Part shown: positions 22,776-31,960 of the stretch, piece after piece
Layout: every line of letters starts with the position of its first letter
Position numbering within the stretch: position 1 is the first letter of the stretch
Translations under genes and position numbers: made by a program
The notes under the pieces: generated by a model
Seen by the model: the letters and a program-made list of their open reading frames with translations, nothing else
Databases searched by the model: none
Told to the model about the DNA's origin: nothing
Origin: Bacillota bacterium
GTDB lineage: Bacteria > Bacillota > Dethiobacteria > Dethiobacterales > Dethiobacteraceae
Reading direction: 5' to 3'
NCBI GenBank assembly: GCA_012521405.1
Contig: JAAYMK010000007.1
Span: 1-35,556 of the forward strand
Length of the DNA: 35,556 nucleotides

Positions 22776-23297
22776 TTAAGAATGACGCAAAAGGCGCATG
22801 TTGGAGAGCGGCCAAAAAACAAACATCGCTTTTCCTTTAACTTCCTCCAGTTTTACAAAGCCGATACTGCGACTGTCCATACTGTTATTACGATTATCCC
22901 CCATGACAAAAACATAACCTTCCGGAACCACTTCCGGCCCAAAAAGCTTTTCATGTTCTTTTTCCAAGACATAATTCTCTTGTAATTTTACACCATTTAC
23001 ATAAACACCGTCATAATCAACACGCACTTCATCACCGGCCGTGGCAATGACACGCTTAATAAAATCACGGTCGGAAGAGACTTTAAAAACAATAATTTCT
23101 CCCGGTTCAGGATCGCGATAGTAATACTGCACTTTGCTGACTAAAAGCCTTTCGCGGTCTTTTAGCGTCGGCAACATAGATTCGCCTTGGACCAGAAAAA
23201 CTTCCACCAAAAAGGCGCGAATCACCAAAGCCAGTACTACTGCCACCAGAATTGATTTTATCCATTCCCACAAGTCATTCTGCTCCGTCTTACGCAT
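22776..23297 (-). CDS. lepB: Signal peptidase I
   Basis: It removes signal peptides from exported proteins at the outer face of the membrane. A single N-terminal membrane helix (residues about 13-31) is followed by the catalytic Ser40 in QGESMLPTL and the general-base Lys81 in RDFIKRVIA, then GDEVRVDYDGVYVNG and the closing MGDNRNNSMDSRSIGFV. 173 residues and a single helix fit the Gram-positive SipS type. The ATG has AGAAGGAAG upstream. It follows the rplS terminator, so it may start a unit lepB-rbgA-rnhB-yraN, although I found no strong promoter in front of it. Confidence 0.96.
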   Translation of the reverse strand: MRKTEQNDLWEWIKSILVAVVLALVIRAFLVEVFLVQGESMLPTLKDRERLLVSKVQYYYRDPEPGEIIVFKVSSDRDFIKRVIATAGDEVRVDYDGVYVNGVKLQENYVLEKEHEKLFGPEVVPEGYVFVMGDNRNNSMDSRSIGFVKLEEVKGKAMFVFWPLSNMRLLRHS

Positions 23298-23355
23298 TTT
23301 CTTCCTTCTTTCTCATGGTCAATAATCCGGTAAAATACCAAAGCGATTTTAGTTA

Positions 23356-23379
23356 AAAAAGGGACTGTCTGAACAGTCC
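23356..23379 (-). terminator. Intrinsic terminator of rplS
   Basis: On the minus strand GGACTGT and ACAGTCC pair around a four-base loop, followed by CTTTTTTAAC. It separates rplS from lepB. Confidence 0.88.
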
Positions 23380-23383
23380 ACTT

Positions 23384-23728
23384 TTAATCACGCTTTTCTT
23401 TGATGCGAGCCGCTTTACCGACAAGTTTACGCAAATAATACAGTTTCGCACGGCGAACTACACCGCGGCGCACCACTTCCAGCTTCTCAATTTTCGGTGA
23501 ATGGAGAGGGAAAGTACGCTCAACTCCCACACCATAGCTAATACGACGTACGGTGAAGGTTTCCCGCAGACCGCCGCCTTTGCGCTTAATAACAACACCT
23601 TCAAAAACCTGCGTCCGCTCACGTGAACCTTCTACTACTTTATAGTGCACACGCACTGTATCCCCAGGAGAAAACTGAGGCAGATCTGTTCTCATTTGTT
23701 CGGCTTCAATTTGGCGAATAAGATCCAT
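23384..23728 (-). CDS. rplS: 50S ribosomal protein L19
   Basis: L19 sits at the interface of the 30S and 50S subunits. 114 residues, with [28 protein letters not shown], the signature [21 protein letters not shown] and [27 protein letters not shown] lies upstream of the ATG. It has its own strong promoter overlapping the trmD stop, and a terminator after it, so it can be made as a single-gene transcript, in line with the need for more r-protein than TrmD. Confidence 0.98.
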   Translation of the reverse strand: MDLIRQIEAEQMRTDLPQFSPGDTVRVHYKVVEGSRERTQVFEGVVIKRKGGGLRETFTVRRISYGVGVERTFPLHSPKIEKLEVVRRGVVRRAKLYYLRKLVGKAARIKEKRD

Positions 23729-23769
23729 GAATTGCCCTCCTTTCCATCAACATCATGGCAACAAAAGCA

Positions 23770-23798
23770 ATTATATCAAACCAGCATGAGATTTACAA
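23770..23798 (-). promoter_or_regulatory. Sigma-A promoter of rplS
   Basis: TTGTAA (23793-23798) and TATAAT (23770-23775) are 17 bases apart. The -10 is extended (TG one base before it). The -35 box overlaps the trmD stop codon. Confidence 0.8.
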
Positions 23799-24539
23799 TA
23801 AAAGATCAATATTTCTTCGCTTCGCTTCTTGACGTAAAAAATCCTTTTCTTCCTCACTCAAACGCGCTTTAGGCAGTAAATCAGGACGATAGAGCAGTGT
23901 ATTTAATAAAGATTGTTCCCGGCGCCACCGGCGGATTTTTTCGTGATTACCTGAAAGTAAAACTTCCGGTACAGCCATGCCCCGAAATTCGGCCGGCCGT
24001 GTAAACTGCGGGTACTCTAACAAATTATCCGTAAAAGATTCTTCACGCACGGAAAGATCCGGCAACACCCCCGGTAAAAGGCGAACCACAGCATCTGTCA
24101 CGGCCATGGCTGGAATTTCACCGCCTGTGAGGATAAAGTCGCCTAAAGATATTTCCTCATCAACCAATGCCGAGCGTACTCTTTCGTCTACACCTTCATA
24201 ATGACCGCACAAAAGGATTAAACGCTCCTTTTTGGCCAGTTCAAAGGCTTTTGCTTGGTTAAAGGGTTTGCCGTGGGGCGACAAAAAGATGACATGCCCG
24301 CGGCGCTCATCAATGCGGCGCAAATGCTCTACGGCCAAGAAAAATGGCTCCGGCTGCATAACCATGCCGGGACCGCCCCCGTAGGGATAGTCATCCACAC
24401 TGCGGTGCTTATTGCGGGCAAAATTCCGCAAATCCCATACTTCAATTTTTACATGTCCAGCTTCCATGGCACGTTTAACAATACTTTCCTGCAGGGCAGC
24501 AAACATGCCGGGAAAAATGGTAAGAATATCAATACGCAC
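23793..24539 (-). CDS. trmD: tRNA (guanine-N1)-methyltransferase
   Basis: TrmD methylates G37 of tRNAs using S-adenosylmethionine, which prevents frameshifting. The 248-residue SPOUT enzyme shows MRIDILTIFPGMFAAL, the segment DDYPYGGGPGMVMQPEP, and the knot motifs CGHYEGVDERV and GDFILTGGEIPAMAVTDA. The GTG start at 24539 lies two bases after the rimM stop, with GAGG five bases upstream inside the rimM end, so translation is coupled. Confidence 0.97.
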   Translation of the reverse strand: MRIDILTIFPGMFAALQESIVKRAMEAGHVKIEVWDLRNFARNKHRSVDDYPYGGGPGMVMQPEPFFLAVEHLRRIDERRGHVIFLSPHGKPFNQAKAFELAKKERLILLCGHYEGVDERVRSALVDEEISLGDFILTGGEIPAMAVTDAVVRLLPGVLPDLSVREESFTDNLLEYPQFTRPAEFRGMAVPEVLLSGNHEKIRRWRREQSLLNTLLYRPDLLPKARLSEEEKDFLRQEAKRRNIDLLL

Positions 24540-24541
24540 CG

Positions 24542-25048
24542 CTACCTCAGCCCCTCAGGCAAATCCACTTCCATGCGCCCGGCCTCTAAATCAATATCTT
24601 TAACTACAGATTTCAGAGCGGGAATTAAGATTTCAGGCAGGTCATCAGCTGCAACCACGTAGACATCATTGCTGCCTGTCTGGATGATCTCTTTTACTTG
24701 GCCCAAGAATTCACCCGAGACGGTAAAGACCTCCAGTCCCATAATCTGGTCCAGGTAATAAGTGTCCGGCGGTAATTTTACCCTTTCCGACAAGGGAATC
24801 GTAATCAGTGCTCCAACCTGCTCCTTGGCTGCATCCAGGTCAGCAATCCCCTCCAACCATAGTAACCAAAAACGGCCGTGAATTTTCGCCTCAAGCACAC
24901 GGTAGGGTTTAGATTGCCCTTTTTTTTCTACAAATACTCTTTCCAGCAGTTTAACACGTTCCGGAAAATCGGAAAGCATTTGTACTTTCAAGCCACCACG
25001 AACACCATGAGTATTGATAATTTTACCGATGGCGGCTTTCTGCTCCAC
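24542..25048 (-). CDS. rimM: Ribosome maturation factor RimM
   Basis: RimM binds S19 and helps build the 30S head and process 16S rRNA. 168 residues with two domains: N-terminal IGKIINTHGVRGGLKVQML and C-terminal PRC-barrel with YYLDQIMGLEV, GQVKEIIQTGSNDVYVV and ILIPALKSVVKDIDLEAG. The GTG start has GGCGGTGATCCA upstream. It lies between khpA and trmD, as in most Firmicutes. Confidence 0.96.
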   Translation of the reverse strand: MEQKAAIGKIINTHGVRGGLKVQMLSDFPERVKLLERVFVEKKGQSKPYRVLEAKIHGRFWLLWLEGIADLDAAKEQVGALITIPLSERVKLPPDTYYLDQIMGLEVFTVSGEFLGQVKEIIQTGSNDVYVVAADDLPEILIPALKSVVKDIDLEAGRMEVDLPEGLR

Positions 25049-25062
25049 TGGATCACCGCCTT

Positions 25063-25290
25063 TTACACGATTTCCACCATGACACGTTTTTTCTCACCGG
25101 CAGCCGCCGCATTGACCACTGTGCGGATAGCTTTGGCAATCCGGCCCTGCTTGCCGATTACTTTCCCCATATCGTCCGGAGCAACATGAAGTTCAAGGGT
25201 AATGGTTTGTTCGTCTTCAATTTGCTCCACATGTACATCATCGGGGTTGTCAACCAACGCTCTGGCAATAAATTCTACCAGTTCTTTCAT
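25063..25290 (-). CDS. khpA: KH-domain RNA-binding protein KhpA (YlqC)
   Basis: A 75-residue single KH domain. The GxxG loop is GKQGRIAKAIRTVVN near residue 45. KhpA pairs with KhpB in Gram-positives and affects cell length, division and sRNA binding. MKELVEFIARALVDNPDDV and the segment ITLELHVAPDDMGKVIG match the family. The ATG has AAGGTG upstream. It lies 25 bases after rpsP. Confidence 0.95.
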   Translation of the reverse strand: MKELVEFIARALVDNPDDVHVEQIEDEQTITLELHVAPDDMGKVIGKQGRIAKAIRTVVNAAAAGEKKRVMVEIV

Positions 25291-25315
25291 AAATTAGCAC
25301 CTTCCATTTACTCTA

Positions 25316-25561
25316 CTATTTACTAATACCCGCTTTCGCCAACAGGGATTTAACCGTGTCGGAAGGTTGAGCTCCTTTGCGCAGCCATTCCTGTGCTTTT
25401 TCACTATCAACATTCAGCGTTACGGGATCAGTGGTGGGATTATAGTAGCCGATTTCATCAATGCAAGCACCGTCGCGCGGTGCGCGTGAATCAGCAACAA
25501 CAATCCGGTAGAAGGGACGTTTTTTGGCGCCCACTCTTTTTAGACGAATTCTGACTGCCAT
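25316..25561 (-). CDS. rpsP: 30S ribosomal protein S16
   Basis: S16 is an early-binding protein of the 30S body. Seen: [20 protein letters not shown], the segment [11 protein letters not shown] and [16 protein letters not shown], and [17 protein letters not shown] use the ATG at 25561 (81 residues) because AAGGAGGTG lies six bases upstream and the conserved sequence begins there; the frame opens three codons earlier. It lies 42 bases after ffh. Confidence 0.98.
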   Translation of the reverse strand: MAVRIRLKRVGAKKRPFYRIVVADSRAPRDGACIDEIGYYNPTTDPVTLNVDSEKAQEWLRKGAQPSDTVKSLLAKAGISK

Positions 25562-25603
25562 TACTTTCACCTCCTTCTGCAGGGTTTTTTACATAAGGGT
25601 TAT

Positions 25604-26944
25604 TTACATAAAGGGAAATCTCCCTCTACCTTTAAAGCGCCCTTTTTCCATTTTTGTCAATTGCTTCATCATCTTATTCATTAAATTGAATTGTTTTAAA
25701 AGGTTATTGACATCCTGCACTTTGGTACCGCTGCCGGCGGCAATCCGTCGACGGCGGCTGCTGTTAATAATAGAAGGATTATGCCGCTCTTCTTTTGTCA
25801 TGGACTGTATAATGGCTTCTACTTTCACAAACTCTTTTTCATCCACTTGCATGCCCTTTAACTTTTTCCCCATGCCGCCCATGCCGGGAAGCATTTCTAA
25901 AAGCTGCTGCAAGGGACCCATTTGTTTAAGTTGCTGCAATTGTTCCAGAAAATCTTCCAGCGTAAACTGCTGGGTACGCATTTTCTTTTCCAATTCTTTT
26001 GCTTTTTTTTCATCAAATGTGGCCTGAGCTTTTTCAATGAGCGTCAGCACATCGCCCATGCCTAAAATCCGTGAAGCCATCCGGTCCGGGTAAAAAGGCT
26101 CAAAAGCATCTGTTTTTTCACCCAAACCGACAAATTTTATGGGACAACCGGTAACGGCCCGGACTGAGAGGGCGGCACCACCCCGTGTATCGCCATCCAG
26201 TTTCGTTAACACTATGCCCGTTAAACCTAGCCTGTTTTTAAAGGATTCCGCCACCGTAACGGCATCCTGCCCTGTCATGGCATCTACCACCAGCAGGATT
26301 TCCTGCGGTTGCAAAGCTTCCTCCATTTGGACCAATTCATCCATCAGCTCTTCGTCCACATGTAGACGCCCCGCCGTATCCACCAAAACATAATCATTGT
26401 GATTTTTTTTCGCTTGTTCCACGGCAGCCCGGGCAATTTGTACCGGATTCTGTTGCCCCATTTGGAAAACAGGAAGCTTGAGTTGCTCTCCTAAAACCTG
26501 CAGCTGTTTGATGGCTGCCGGTCTATAAACGTCGGCTGCCACCAATAAAGGCGAATGATTTGCTTTTTTTAAATGATTGGCCAGTTTAGCCACAGTAGTT
26601 GTTTTCCCTGATCCTTGCAACCCCACCAGCATAATAATGGTGGGCGGCTTGTCCGCCGGTTTTAACTTGGCAACCGATTCACCCATTAATTTTGTCAATT
26701 CTTCATTGACGATTTTAATGACCATTTGCCCCGGAGTCAGGCTCTCCAGAACCTCACTGCCTAAACAACGTTCCTTGACCGTTGCCACAAAATCCTTCAC
26801 AACTTTAAAATTAACATCGGCCTCCAGCAGCGCCAAGCGCACTTCACGTAAAGCTGTATTGACGTCTTTTTCCGTTAGTTTGCCTTTGCCCCGCAAACGT
26901 CTAAAAGTTTCTTGCAGCTTGCTGGAGAGATTTTCAAACAGCAT
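25604..26944 (-). CDS. ffh: Signal recognition particle protein Ffh
   Basis: Ffh is the SRP GTPase that binds signal sequences of nascent membrane and secreted proteins and 4.5S/scRNA. 446 residues: N domain (residues 1-95), G domain with GLQGSGKTTTVAKLA near residue 105, DVYRPAAIKQL, DTAGRLHVDEEL and TKLDGDTRGGAALS, then the Met-rich M domain from about 300 with RRRRIAAGSGTKVQDVN, the RNA-binding segment. The ATG follows GGAGGAATAAAA, 20 bases after ylxM. Its receptor FtsY is encoded two genes upstream. Confidence 0.98.
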   Translation of the reverse strand: MLFENLSSKLQETFRRLRGKGKLTEKDVNTALREVRLALLEADVNFKVVKDFVATVKERCLGSEVLESLTPGQMVIKIVNEELTKLMGESVAKLKPADKPPTIIMLVGLQGSGKTTTVAKLANHLKKANHSPLLVAADVYRPAAIKQLQVLGEQLKLPVFQMGQQNPVQIARAAVEQAKKNHNDYVLVDTAGRLHVDEELMDELVQMEEALQPQEILLVVDAMTGQDAVTVAESFKNRLGLTGIVLTKLDGDTRGGAALSVRAVTGCPIKFVGLGEKTDAFEPFYPDRMASRILGMGDVLTLIEKAQATFDEKKAKELEKKMRTQQFTLEDFLEQLQQLKQMGPLQQLLEMLPGMGGMGKKLKGMQVDEKEFVKVEAIIQSMTKEERHNPSIINSSRRRRIAAGSGTKVQDVNNLLKQFNLMNKMMKQLTKMEKGRFKGRGRFPFM

Positions 26945-26964
26945 TTTTTATTCCTCCACCGCGC

Positions 26965-27300
26965 TTATTCCAAAAGCTTCTCCACAATCATTAAAGCTTC
27001 CCGACGCTCCTTTTCACTTATCTCTGGCTGTGACAAAATTTCCTTTAGACGTTGTAAATATCTTTCCTGGGTGATAAACCTGGCCACCAAGCCTAATTTT
27101 TGTTCTGCTTTTTCCAGTGATCTTACTGCGCGTTTAATAATGTCATGAACTCCTTGTCGGGAAATATCACTATTGTCGGCAATTTCCCCCAAACTTAAAT
27201 CATCTTGATAGTAAAGTTCCAGGCATTCCCGCTGTTTGGCAGTTAACAAATTGCCGTAAAAATCGTATAAAAGATTAATGCGCGTCGTATCCTCAAGCAT
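26965..27300 (-). CDS. ylxM: YlxM helix-turn-helix protein (SRP-associated)
   Basis: YlxM proteins have a sigma-70 region-4-like helix-turn-helix and lie next to ffh in Firmicutes; they bind SRP or its RNA and modulate the GTPase in some species. 111 residues: MLEDTTRINLLYDFYGNLLT, KQRECLELYYQDDLSLGEIA and the helix-turn-helix NSDISRQGVHDIIKRAVRSL, then a coiled C-terminus. The family N-terminus fixes the ATG at 27300 although its ribosome site (GGATGTGG) is weak. It lies 128 bases after ftsY. Confidence 0.94.
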   Translation of the reverse strand: MLEDTTRINLLYDFYGNLLTAKQRECLELYYQDDLSLGEIADNSDISRQGVHDIIKRAVRSLEKAEQKLGLVARFITQERYLQRLKEILSQPEISEKERREALMIVEKLLE

Positions 27301-27320
27301 TGTACCACATCCAGTTTATA

Positions 27321-27344
27321 CTGTAAAGCATAAATCCTTTACAG
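27321..27344. promoter_or_regulatory. Inverted repeat upstream of ylxM-ffh
   Basis: CTGTAAAG and CTTTACAG form a perfect 8-base inverted repeat with an 8-base spacer, 20 bases before the ylxM start. On the minus strand TATAAA follows directly. It looks like an operator or a small hairpin; without a T-tract it is not a terminator. No regulator is recognised. Confidence 0.45.
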
Positions 27345-27428
27345 ACAAAAAATTTTTTTCCTAAACCTATAATTACCCTATCCGCAAACATATTTTACGC
27401 CCAAAATTCCGTGGCCAAAGCCCCCACA

Positions 27429-28346
27429 TTACTGCTCCTTTGTCGTAAAGATACTTTCCACATAAGCCACCGGATCAAAGGGCTGTAAATCGTCGATACC
27501 TTCACCCACACCAACAAATTTTACCGGTATTTTAAGCTGGCGGGCAACAGCAATGACGATACCGCCTTTGGCTGTACCGTCAAGTTTAGTTAACACCACA
27601 CCAGTCAGCGGAGCCGCCTCGTTAAAAACTTTGGCTTGTGCCAAGGAATTTTGTCCCGTTGTCGCATCTAAAACCAGTAAAACTTCATGGGGAGCCCCTG
27701 GCAGCGCCTTATCCACCACACGATATACCTTTTTTAATTCTGCCATCAGATTTGCTTTATTGTGCAGTCTACCTGCCGTATCACACAGCAGCACATCGGC
27801 TCCGCGTGCGGCGGCGGCAGCAACACCGTCAAAAATCACCGCAGACGGGTCCGCCCCTTGCTGGTGTTTAATAATGTCGCTGTGTGAACGCTGAGCCCAA
27901 ATTTCCAGCTGTTCTATGGCAGCAGCCCGGAAGGTATCGCCGGCCGCCAACAACACTTTTTTCCCCTCAGCAGTAAAACGGGCCGCCAATTTACCGATGG
28001 TAGTAGTTTTGCCGACTCCATTAACGCCTAAGACCAAAATTACTGTAGGCTTATGCTCCAGCTGCAAAGGAACCGGATCACGGCCTAGAATATCCAAAAT
28101 TAATGATTTTAAGGCTGCTAAAACCTGCTCAGGTGCTTTTAGTTTTTCCTCCCGGATTTTATCGCGCAATTTTTCTACCAATTCTAAAGTAGTTTCGATT
28201 CCCACATCGGCGGCAATTAATATTTCCTCCAATTCTGCAAAAAAATCTTCATCAAAATTTTGCCGAGTAAAAAGTTCTTCCATACGATTCATAATAATAT
28301 TACGTGTTTTCTTTAAGCCCTCTTTGATGCGTCCAAATAAGCTCAC
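27429..28346 (-). CDS. ftsY: Signal recognition particle receptor FtsY
   Basis: FtsY docks SRP-ribosome complexes at the membrane; its GTPase pairs with that of Ffh. 305 residues with a short N-terminal A region, N domain, and G domain: GVNGVGKTTTIGKLA near residue 105, AGDTFRAAAIEQL, DTAGRLHNKANL, VLDATTGQNSL and TKLDGTAKGGIVIA. The GTG start has GAGG five bases upstream. It lies 41 bases after smc, the classical smc-ftsY order. Confidence 0.98.
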   Translation of the reverse strand: MSLFGRIKEGLKKTRNIIMNRMEELFTRQNFDEDFFAELEEILIAADVGIETTLELVEKLRDKIREEKLKAPEQVLAALKSLILDILGRDPVPLQLEHKPTVILVLGVNGVGKTTTIGKLAARFTAEGKKVLLAAGDTFRAAAIEQLEIWAQRSHSDIIKHQQGADPSAVIFDGVAAAAARGADVLLCDTAGRLHNKANLMAELKKVYRVVDKALPGAPHEVLLVLDATTGQNSLAQAKVFNEAAPLTGVVLTKLDGTAKGGIVIAVARQLKIPVKFVGVGEGIDDLQPFDPVAYVESIFTTKEQ

Positions 28347-28387
28347 TACTGCCTCATCCTTTCCCTTGACTTTTGTTTTTGGGCTGT

Positions 28388-31300
28388 TTAAGCACTCACA
28401 TTGTCTTTTAAATTGTAGTCGCGTAAACGAACAGAGATGATTTTAGAAACGCCCGCTTCTTCCATGGTAACACCATAAAGAAGATCTGCCTGTTCCATGG
28501 TTTTTTTCCGGTGAGAAATAAGAATAAATTGGGTCTGTTTGGCCAAGGAACGTAAATACTTACTAAAACGGGCCAAATTTGCCTCGTCCAAGGCAGCTTC
28601 AATCTCATCTAAAATACAAAATGGTGTGGGGCGTACTTTTAAGAAGGCAAAAAGCAAAGCTATGGCAGTCAGTGCCTTTTCACCGCCGGATAAAAGCGAT
28701 AAATTTTGCAGTTTCTTGCCGGGAGGCTGTGCTTCTATTTCTACCCCGGATTCCAAAGGAACTTGAGGATTGGTAAGACGTAATTGTGCCCGTCCGCCGC
28801 CAAAAAGTTCTGCAAATACCTGTTGGAAGCTCCTGTTGATTTCGGCAAAGGAGGAAGCAAATTTTTCTCCCATGCGTTTATCAATTTCCGCAATAATACG
28901 TAATAAATCAGTTTTGGCTATTTCCAAATCTGTTTTTTGCCCGTTTAAAAAGTCTAAACGGTCCACCACACGTTGATGTTCTTCAATGGCCCCAAGATTA
29001 ACCGTACCTAAAGCTTGCATGCGGGCTTTCAAAGCTTGAATTTTTTCCCGGGCAATTTTCTTTTCGGGCACAGGCCTTGCCATACCAGCGGCAGTGGCAA
29101 AATCCAAATCCCAACTGTCGCGCAAGCGCTCAACAATGGCCTGTATTTCCGTTTCCAAGCGTTGTCGTTCCAGCTCCCTCCGGTTCTGTTTACGTTCCAA
29201 AGCTTGCACTGTTTTTTCCAATTGACGCAGTTTTTGTGACTCTTCCCGGAATTGTGTGGTCTGCATTTTCAGCATTTTTTCCTCTTCCTGCAATTGGAAG
29301 GCGAGTTGATTATACTCTTCTTGTAATGCAGCCGCCTTTTCCTGATCCTCAGCCAACAGCTTTTCCAGCCGGTTGCACTGCTTGGCAGTCTCTTCCCTTT
29401 CCTCCGTCCACTGCCGGAGACGCTCCTGCAGTTCATGATACTGCTTGTGGTTACGTTTCCTTTCCTGCTCCAGAAACTCCAGCTGCTGCCGGTAAGCAGC
29501 CAACTGTACACGACATTCGGTATAACGCTCCTGCGCATCACGTTTTTTCAGCTCTAAAGCACGCTGTAAGCCTGCCATCTGAGATAATTCTTGTCGTTTG
29601 CTTTCTTCCTCCAGCTGTAGTATGGCAAACTTTTGCGCAAGTTCCTCTTCCAGAGTGGAAATTTGCTGCCATTTTAACTCTATTGTGTGCAGCTCTTGCT
29701 TTAAAGTTTCTTCCCTTTGTCTCGCCAAAACAAGCTGTTCTGCGTTATATTTTTCCTCCTGTGCCGTCAATTTTAACGCCAAATCTATTTGCTGTAATTT
29801 GTTTAGAAGCTGTTTTTCTTCCTCAAGCATTAACTGTACTTTTTGGGCCAGTTTTTCCTTTTCTTTTTGCAAGTTGTTGATATCGGTGAGCTCTTTTTTA
29901 ACCTCTGCTTGCAAAAGCGCAGCTTCTTTACGCCGGGTTAGCACACCGCTTTGCTTTTTCTCCACGCCCCCGCTTAAAGCACCGCCGGGGAAAAGCATAT
30001 CACCTTCAAGGGTCACAATACGTTCCTGATAATGGAAAATCCTGGCTGCCGCCAGTGCCGCATCCAAGTTGCTGACTACATGAATGCGCCCCAATAAGGA
30101 TTCAACAATAGGTTGAAAGCGTTTCTCTGCAACCACCAAATCTGCGGCAACACCAAGATAACCCGGTAAGGAAGTTATTTCTGCCGGCACAGGACGACGT
30201 TTTGATGGTTTTATAATGTTAAGGGGTAAAAAAGTGGCACGTCCCCCTTTGACTTTTTTCAAGTATGCAATGGCGGTTTTAGCTTCATTTTCATTTTCCG
30301 TCACAATATTTTGTAAACTGGCACCTAAAGCTGCTTCTATTGCCGTTACATATTCTGCCGGCACAGTGAGAATATCGGCCACAGTTCCATAAAGCCCGGA
30401 GAGTTTGCCTGCCTTTGCCGCCGCTAAAACTGTTTTTACCCCCTGGTAATAGCCGGCCATGGCTTTTTCCAGTTCCTGGTGAACATGCAACCGGTTCTTC
30501 TTTTGCCACAAATTTCTTTCCCTTTGCTGCAACTTTGCTTCCAGGATGCTTTTTTGTTTTTGCAAAACTTCCGTCTCTTTTTGTGTTTGCTCCCTTTGAG
30601 CAGTTAAATTTTCTTTTTGCTCCAGTTCCAAACGCTTTTTTTCCTGCAAACTCTGCTTTTGTCTTTGTAGCTTTTCTTGTTGCCAAGAATTTGTCTCTAG
30701 CTCTTTTTGTAAATTTTGCTTTTGCTCTGTAATTTGCTTTTTTTCCAGAAGGATTTTTTCTTGTTCAGTTTTAAGCCGGCGTATTTTTTCCAAAAGCTCG
30801 TCCAATTCTTTTTGTAATACTTTTTCTTTTATGCTCTCCGGAGCTGCTTCCAAGGCCGCCAGTTCTGCTTTAAACTCCGCCAATTCTTTTTCTGCCGCCT
30901 CTATCTTCCCCTGCATTTGCACCATTTTTTCGGCAATTTGCCTTCTTTCCTCATTAAGGGCGGCTTCTTCTTTTTTAAGTTCCTGTTGATTTGCTTGCCA
31001 TTGCGCCAGCCATTGTTCTGCACTATGTATTTTTTCCTTTTTTAGGGCAATTTGCCCTAATTGTCTCTCCAGTTCAGTTGCCAGCTGCTGCAAAAGGCGC
31101 TGTTTCTCCGTAACCTGGGATTGCTTTGCATCCAAATCTAATTGGCACTGGGCAAGTTGTGTTTCCGTCTGCGTCACCAGCGCCTGCTGTTCCACAATTT
31201 CATCAGCCAGCAGCTTTAGTTCTGCTTCAAGTTCCTGCCATTTTTGGCGCAGCTCCAAGGCATCACTGACCAGCACATCCACTTCACACGCTTTAAGCTC

Positions 31301-31960
31301 TTCCCGATAAGCCAAATATGTTTTTGCTTGCCGGGCTTGCTCGGCCAATGGTTCCACTTGAGCCGATAATTCGGCAATGACATCCCCCAGGCGCAAGATA
31401 TTTTCCGCTGTTTCCGCCAAGCGTCTTTGCGCTTCCCGCTTGCGATTTTTATATTTAATTATCCCTGCCGCTTCTTCAAAAATGTAGCGGCGCTCCTCCG
31501 GTTTGGCCTGAATAATTTCATCCACACGCCCTTGACCGATAATGGAGTATGCTTCTTTACCTACCCCGGTATCCGTAAACAATTCTAAAATATCTTTTAA
31601 GCGGCAAGGTTGCTTATTAAGCAGATATTCGCTTTCTCCATTGCGGTAAATGCGCCTGGTGACGGTTATTTCCTGGTAGTCAAGACCCAATATACCGTCA
31701 CTATGGTCAAAAGTTACAGACACTTCGGCAAAACTTAAAGGCTTGCGGTGGGCAGTGCCGTTAAAGATGACGTCATCCATGCGCGTTCCGCGCAAATAGC
31801 GGGCCGACTGCTCTCCCAACACCCAGCGAACGGCATCGGCAATATTACTTTTGCCACAGCCGTTGGGACCGACAATAACCGTAATGCCCGGAGTTAAAGT
31901 AAAAGTTGTTTTATCGGCAAAAGATTTAAAACCATGCAAATCTATTCGTTTAACAAACAA
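28388..31960 (-). CDS. smc: Chromosome partition protein SMC
   Basis: SMC dimers with ScpA and ScpB extrude DNA loops and separate chromosomes. 1190 residues: N-terminal ATPase half with HGFKSFADKT and GPNGCGKSNIADAVRWVLGE, long coiled coil, hinge at about residues 520-670 (YGTVADILTV, GGRATFLPLNI), second coiled coil, and C-terminal half with LLSGGEKALTAIALLFAFL near residue 1090 and CILDEIEAALDEAN. The frame opens at an ATG at 32002, but I start at the TTG at 31960: GGAGG lies eight bases upstream and it gives MFVKRIDLHGFKSF, matching the family N-terminus. A terminator lies upstream after rnc. Confidence 0.97.
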   Translation of the reverse strand: MFVKRIDLHGFKSFADKTTFTLTPGITVIVGPNGCGKSNIADAVRWVLGEQSARYLRGTRMDDVIFNGTAHRKPLSFAEVSVTFDHSDGILGLDYQEITVTRRIYRNGESEYLLNKQPCRLKDILELFTDTGVGKEAYSIIGQGRVDEIIQAKPEERRYIFEEAAGIIKYKNRKREAQRRLAETAENILRLGDVIAELSAQVEPLAEQARQAKTYLAYREELKACEVDVLVSDALELRQKWQELEAELKLLADEIVEQQALVTQTETQLAQCQLDLDAKQSQVTEKQRLLQQLATELERQLGQIALKKEKIHSAEQWLAQWQANQQELKKEEAALNEERRQIAEKMVQMQGKIEAAEKELAEFKAELAALEAAPESIKEKVLQKELDELLEKIRRLKTEQEKILLEKKQITEQKQNLQKELETNSWQQEKLQRQKQSLQEKKRLELEQKENLTAQREQTQKETEVLQKQKSILEAKLQQRERNLWQKKNRLHVHQELEKAMAGYYQGVKTVLAAAKAGKLSGLYGTVADILTVPAEYVTAIEAALGASLQNIVTENENEAKTAIAYLKKVKGGRATFLPLNIIKPSKRRPVPAEITSLPGYLGVAADLVVAEKRFQPIVESLLGRIHVVSNLDAALAAARIFHYQERIVTLEGDMLFPGGALSGGVEKKQSGVLTRRKEAALLQAEVKKELTDINNLQKEKEKLAQKVQLMLEEEKQLLNKLQQIDLALKLTAQEEKYNAEQLVLARQREETLKQELHTIELKWQQISTLEEELAQKFAILQLEEESKRQELSQMAGLQRALELKKRDAQERYTECRVQLAAYRQQLEFLEQERKRNHKQYHELQERLRQWTEEREETAKQCNRLEKLLAEDQEKAAALQEEYNQLAFQLQEEEKMLKMQTTQFREESQKLRQLEKTVQALERKQNRRELERQRLETEIQAIVERLRDSWDLDFATAAGMARPVPEKKIAREKIQALKARMQALGTVNLGAIEEHQRVVDRLDFLNGQKTDLEIAKTDLLRIIAEIDKRMGEKFASSFAEINRSFQQVFAELFGGGRAQLRLTNPQVPLESGVEIEAQPPGKKLQNLSLLSGGEKALTAIALLFAFLKVRPTPFCILDEIEAALDEANLARFSKYLRSLAKQTQFILISHRKKTMEQADLLYGVTMEEAGVSKIISVRLRDYNLKDNVSA

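Noticed and set aside
27299-27327. TTTACA-17-TACAAT promoter on the minus strand before ylxM
   Set aside because: The -10 box overlaps the ylxM ATG, so transcripts would begin inside the gene; the family N-terminus shows that ATG is the true start.
29077-29880. 267-residue open frame on the plus strand within smc
   Set aside because: It lies entirely antisense to the coiled-coil part of smc, has no family features, and follows from the biased composition of the coiled coil.
30291-30686. Lys-rich 131-residue frame overlapping smc on the same strand
   Set aside because: Low-complexity shadow of the Gln/Lys/Glu-rich coiled coil in another frame; no conserved domain.
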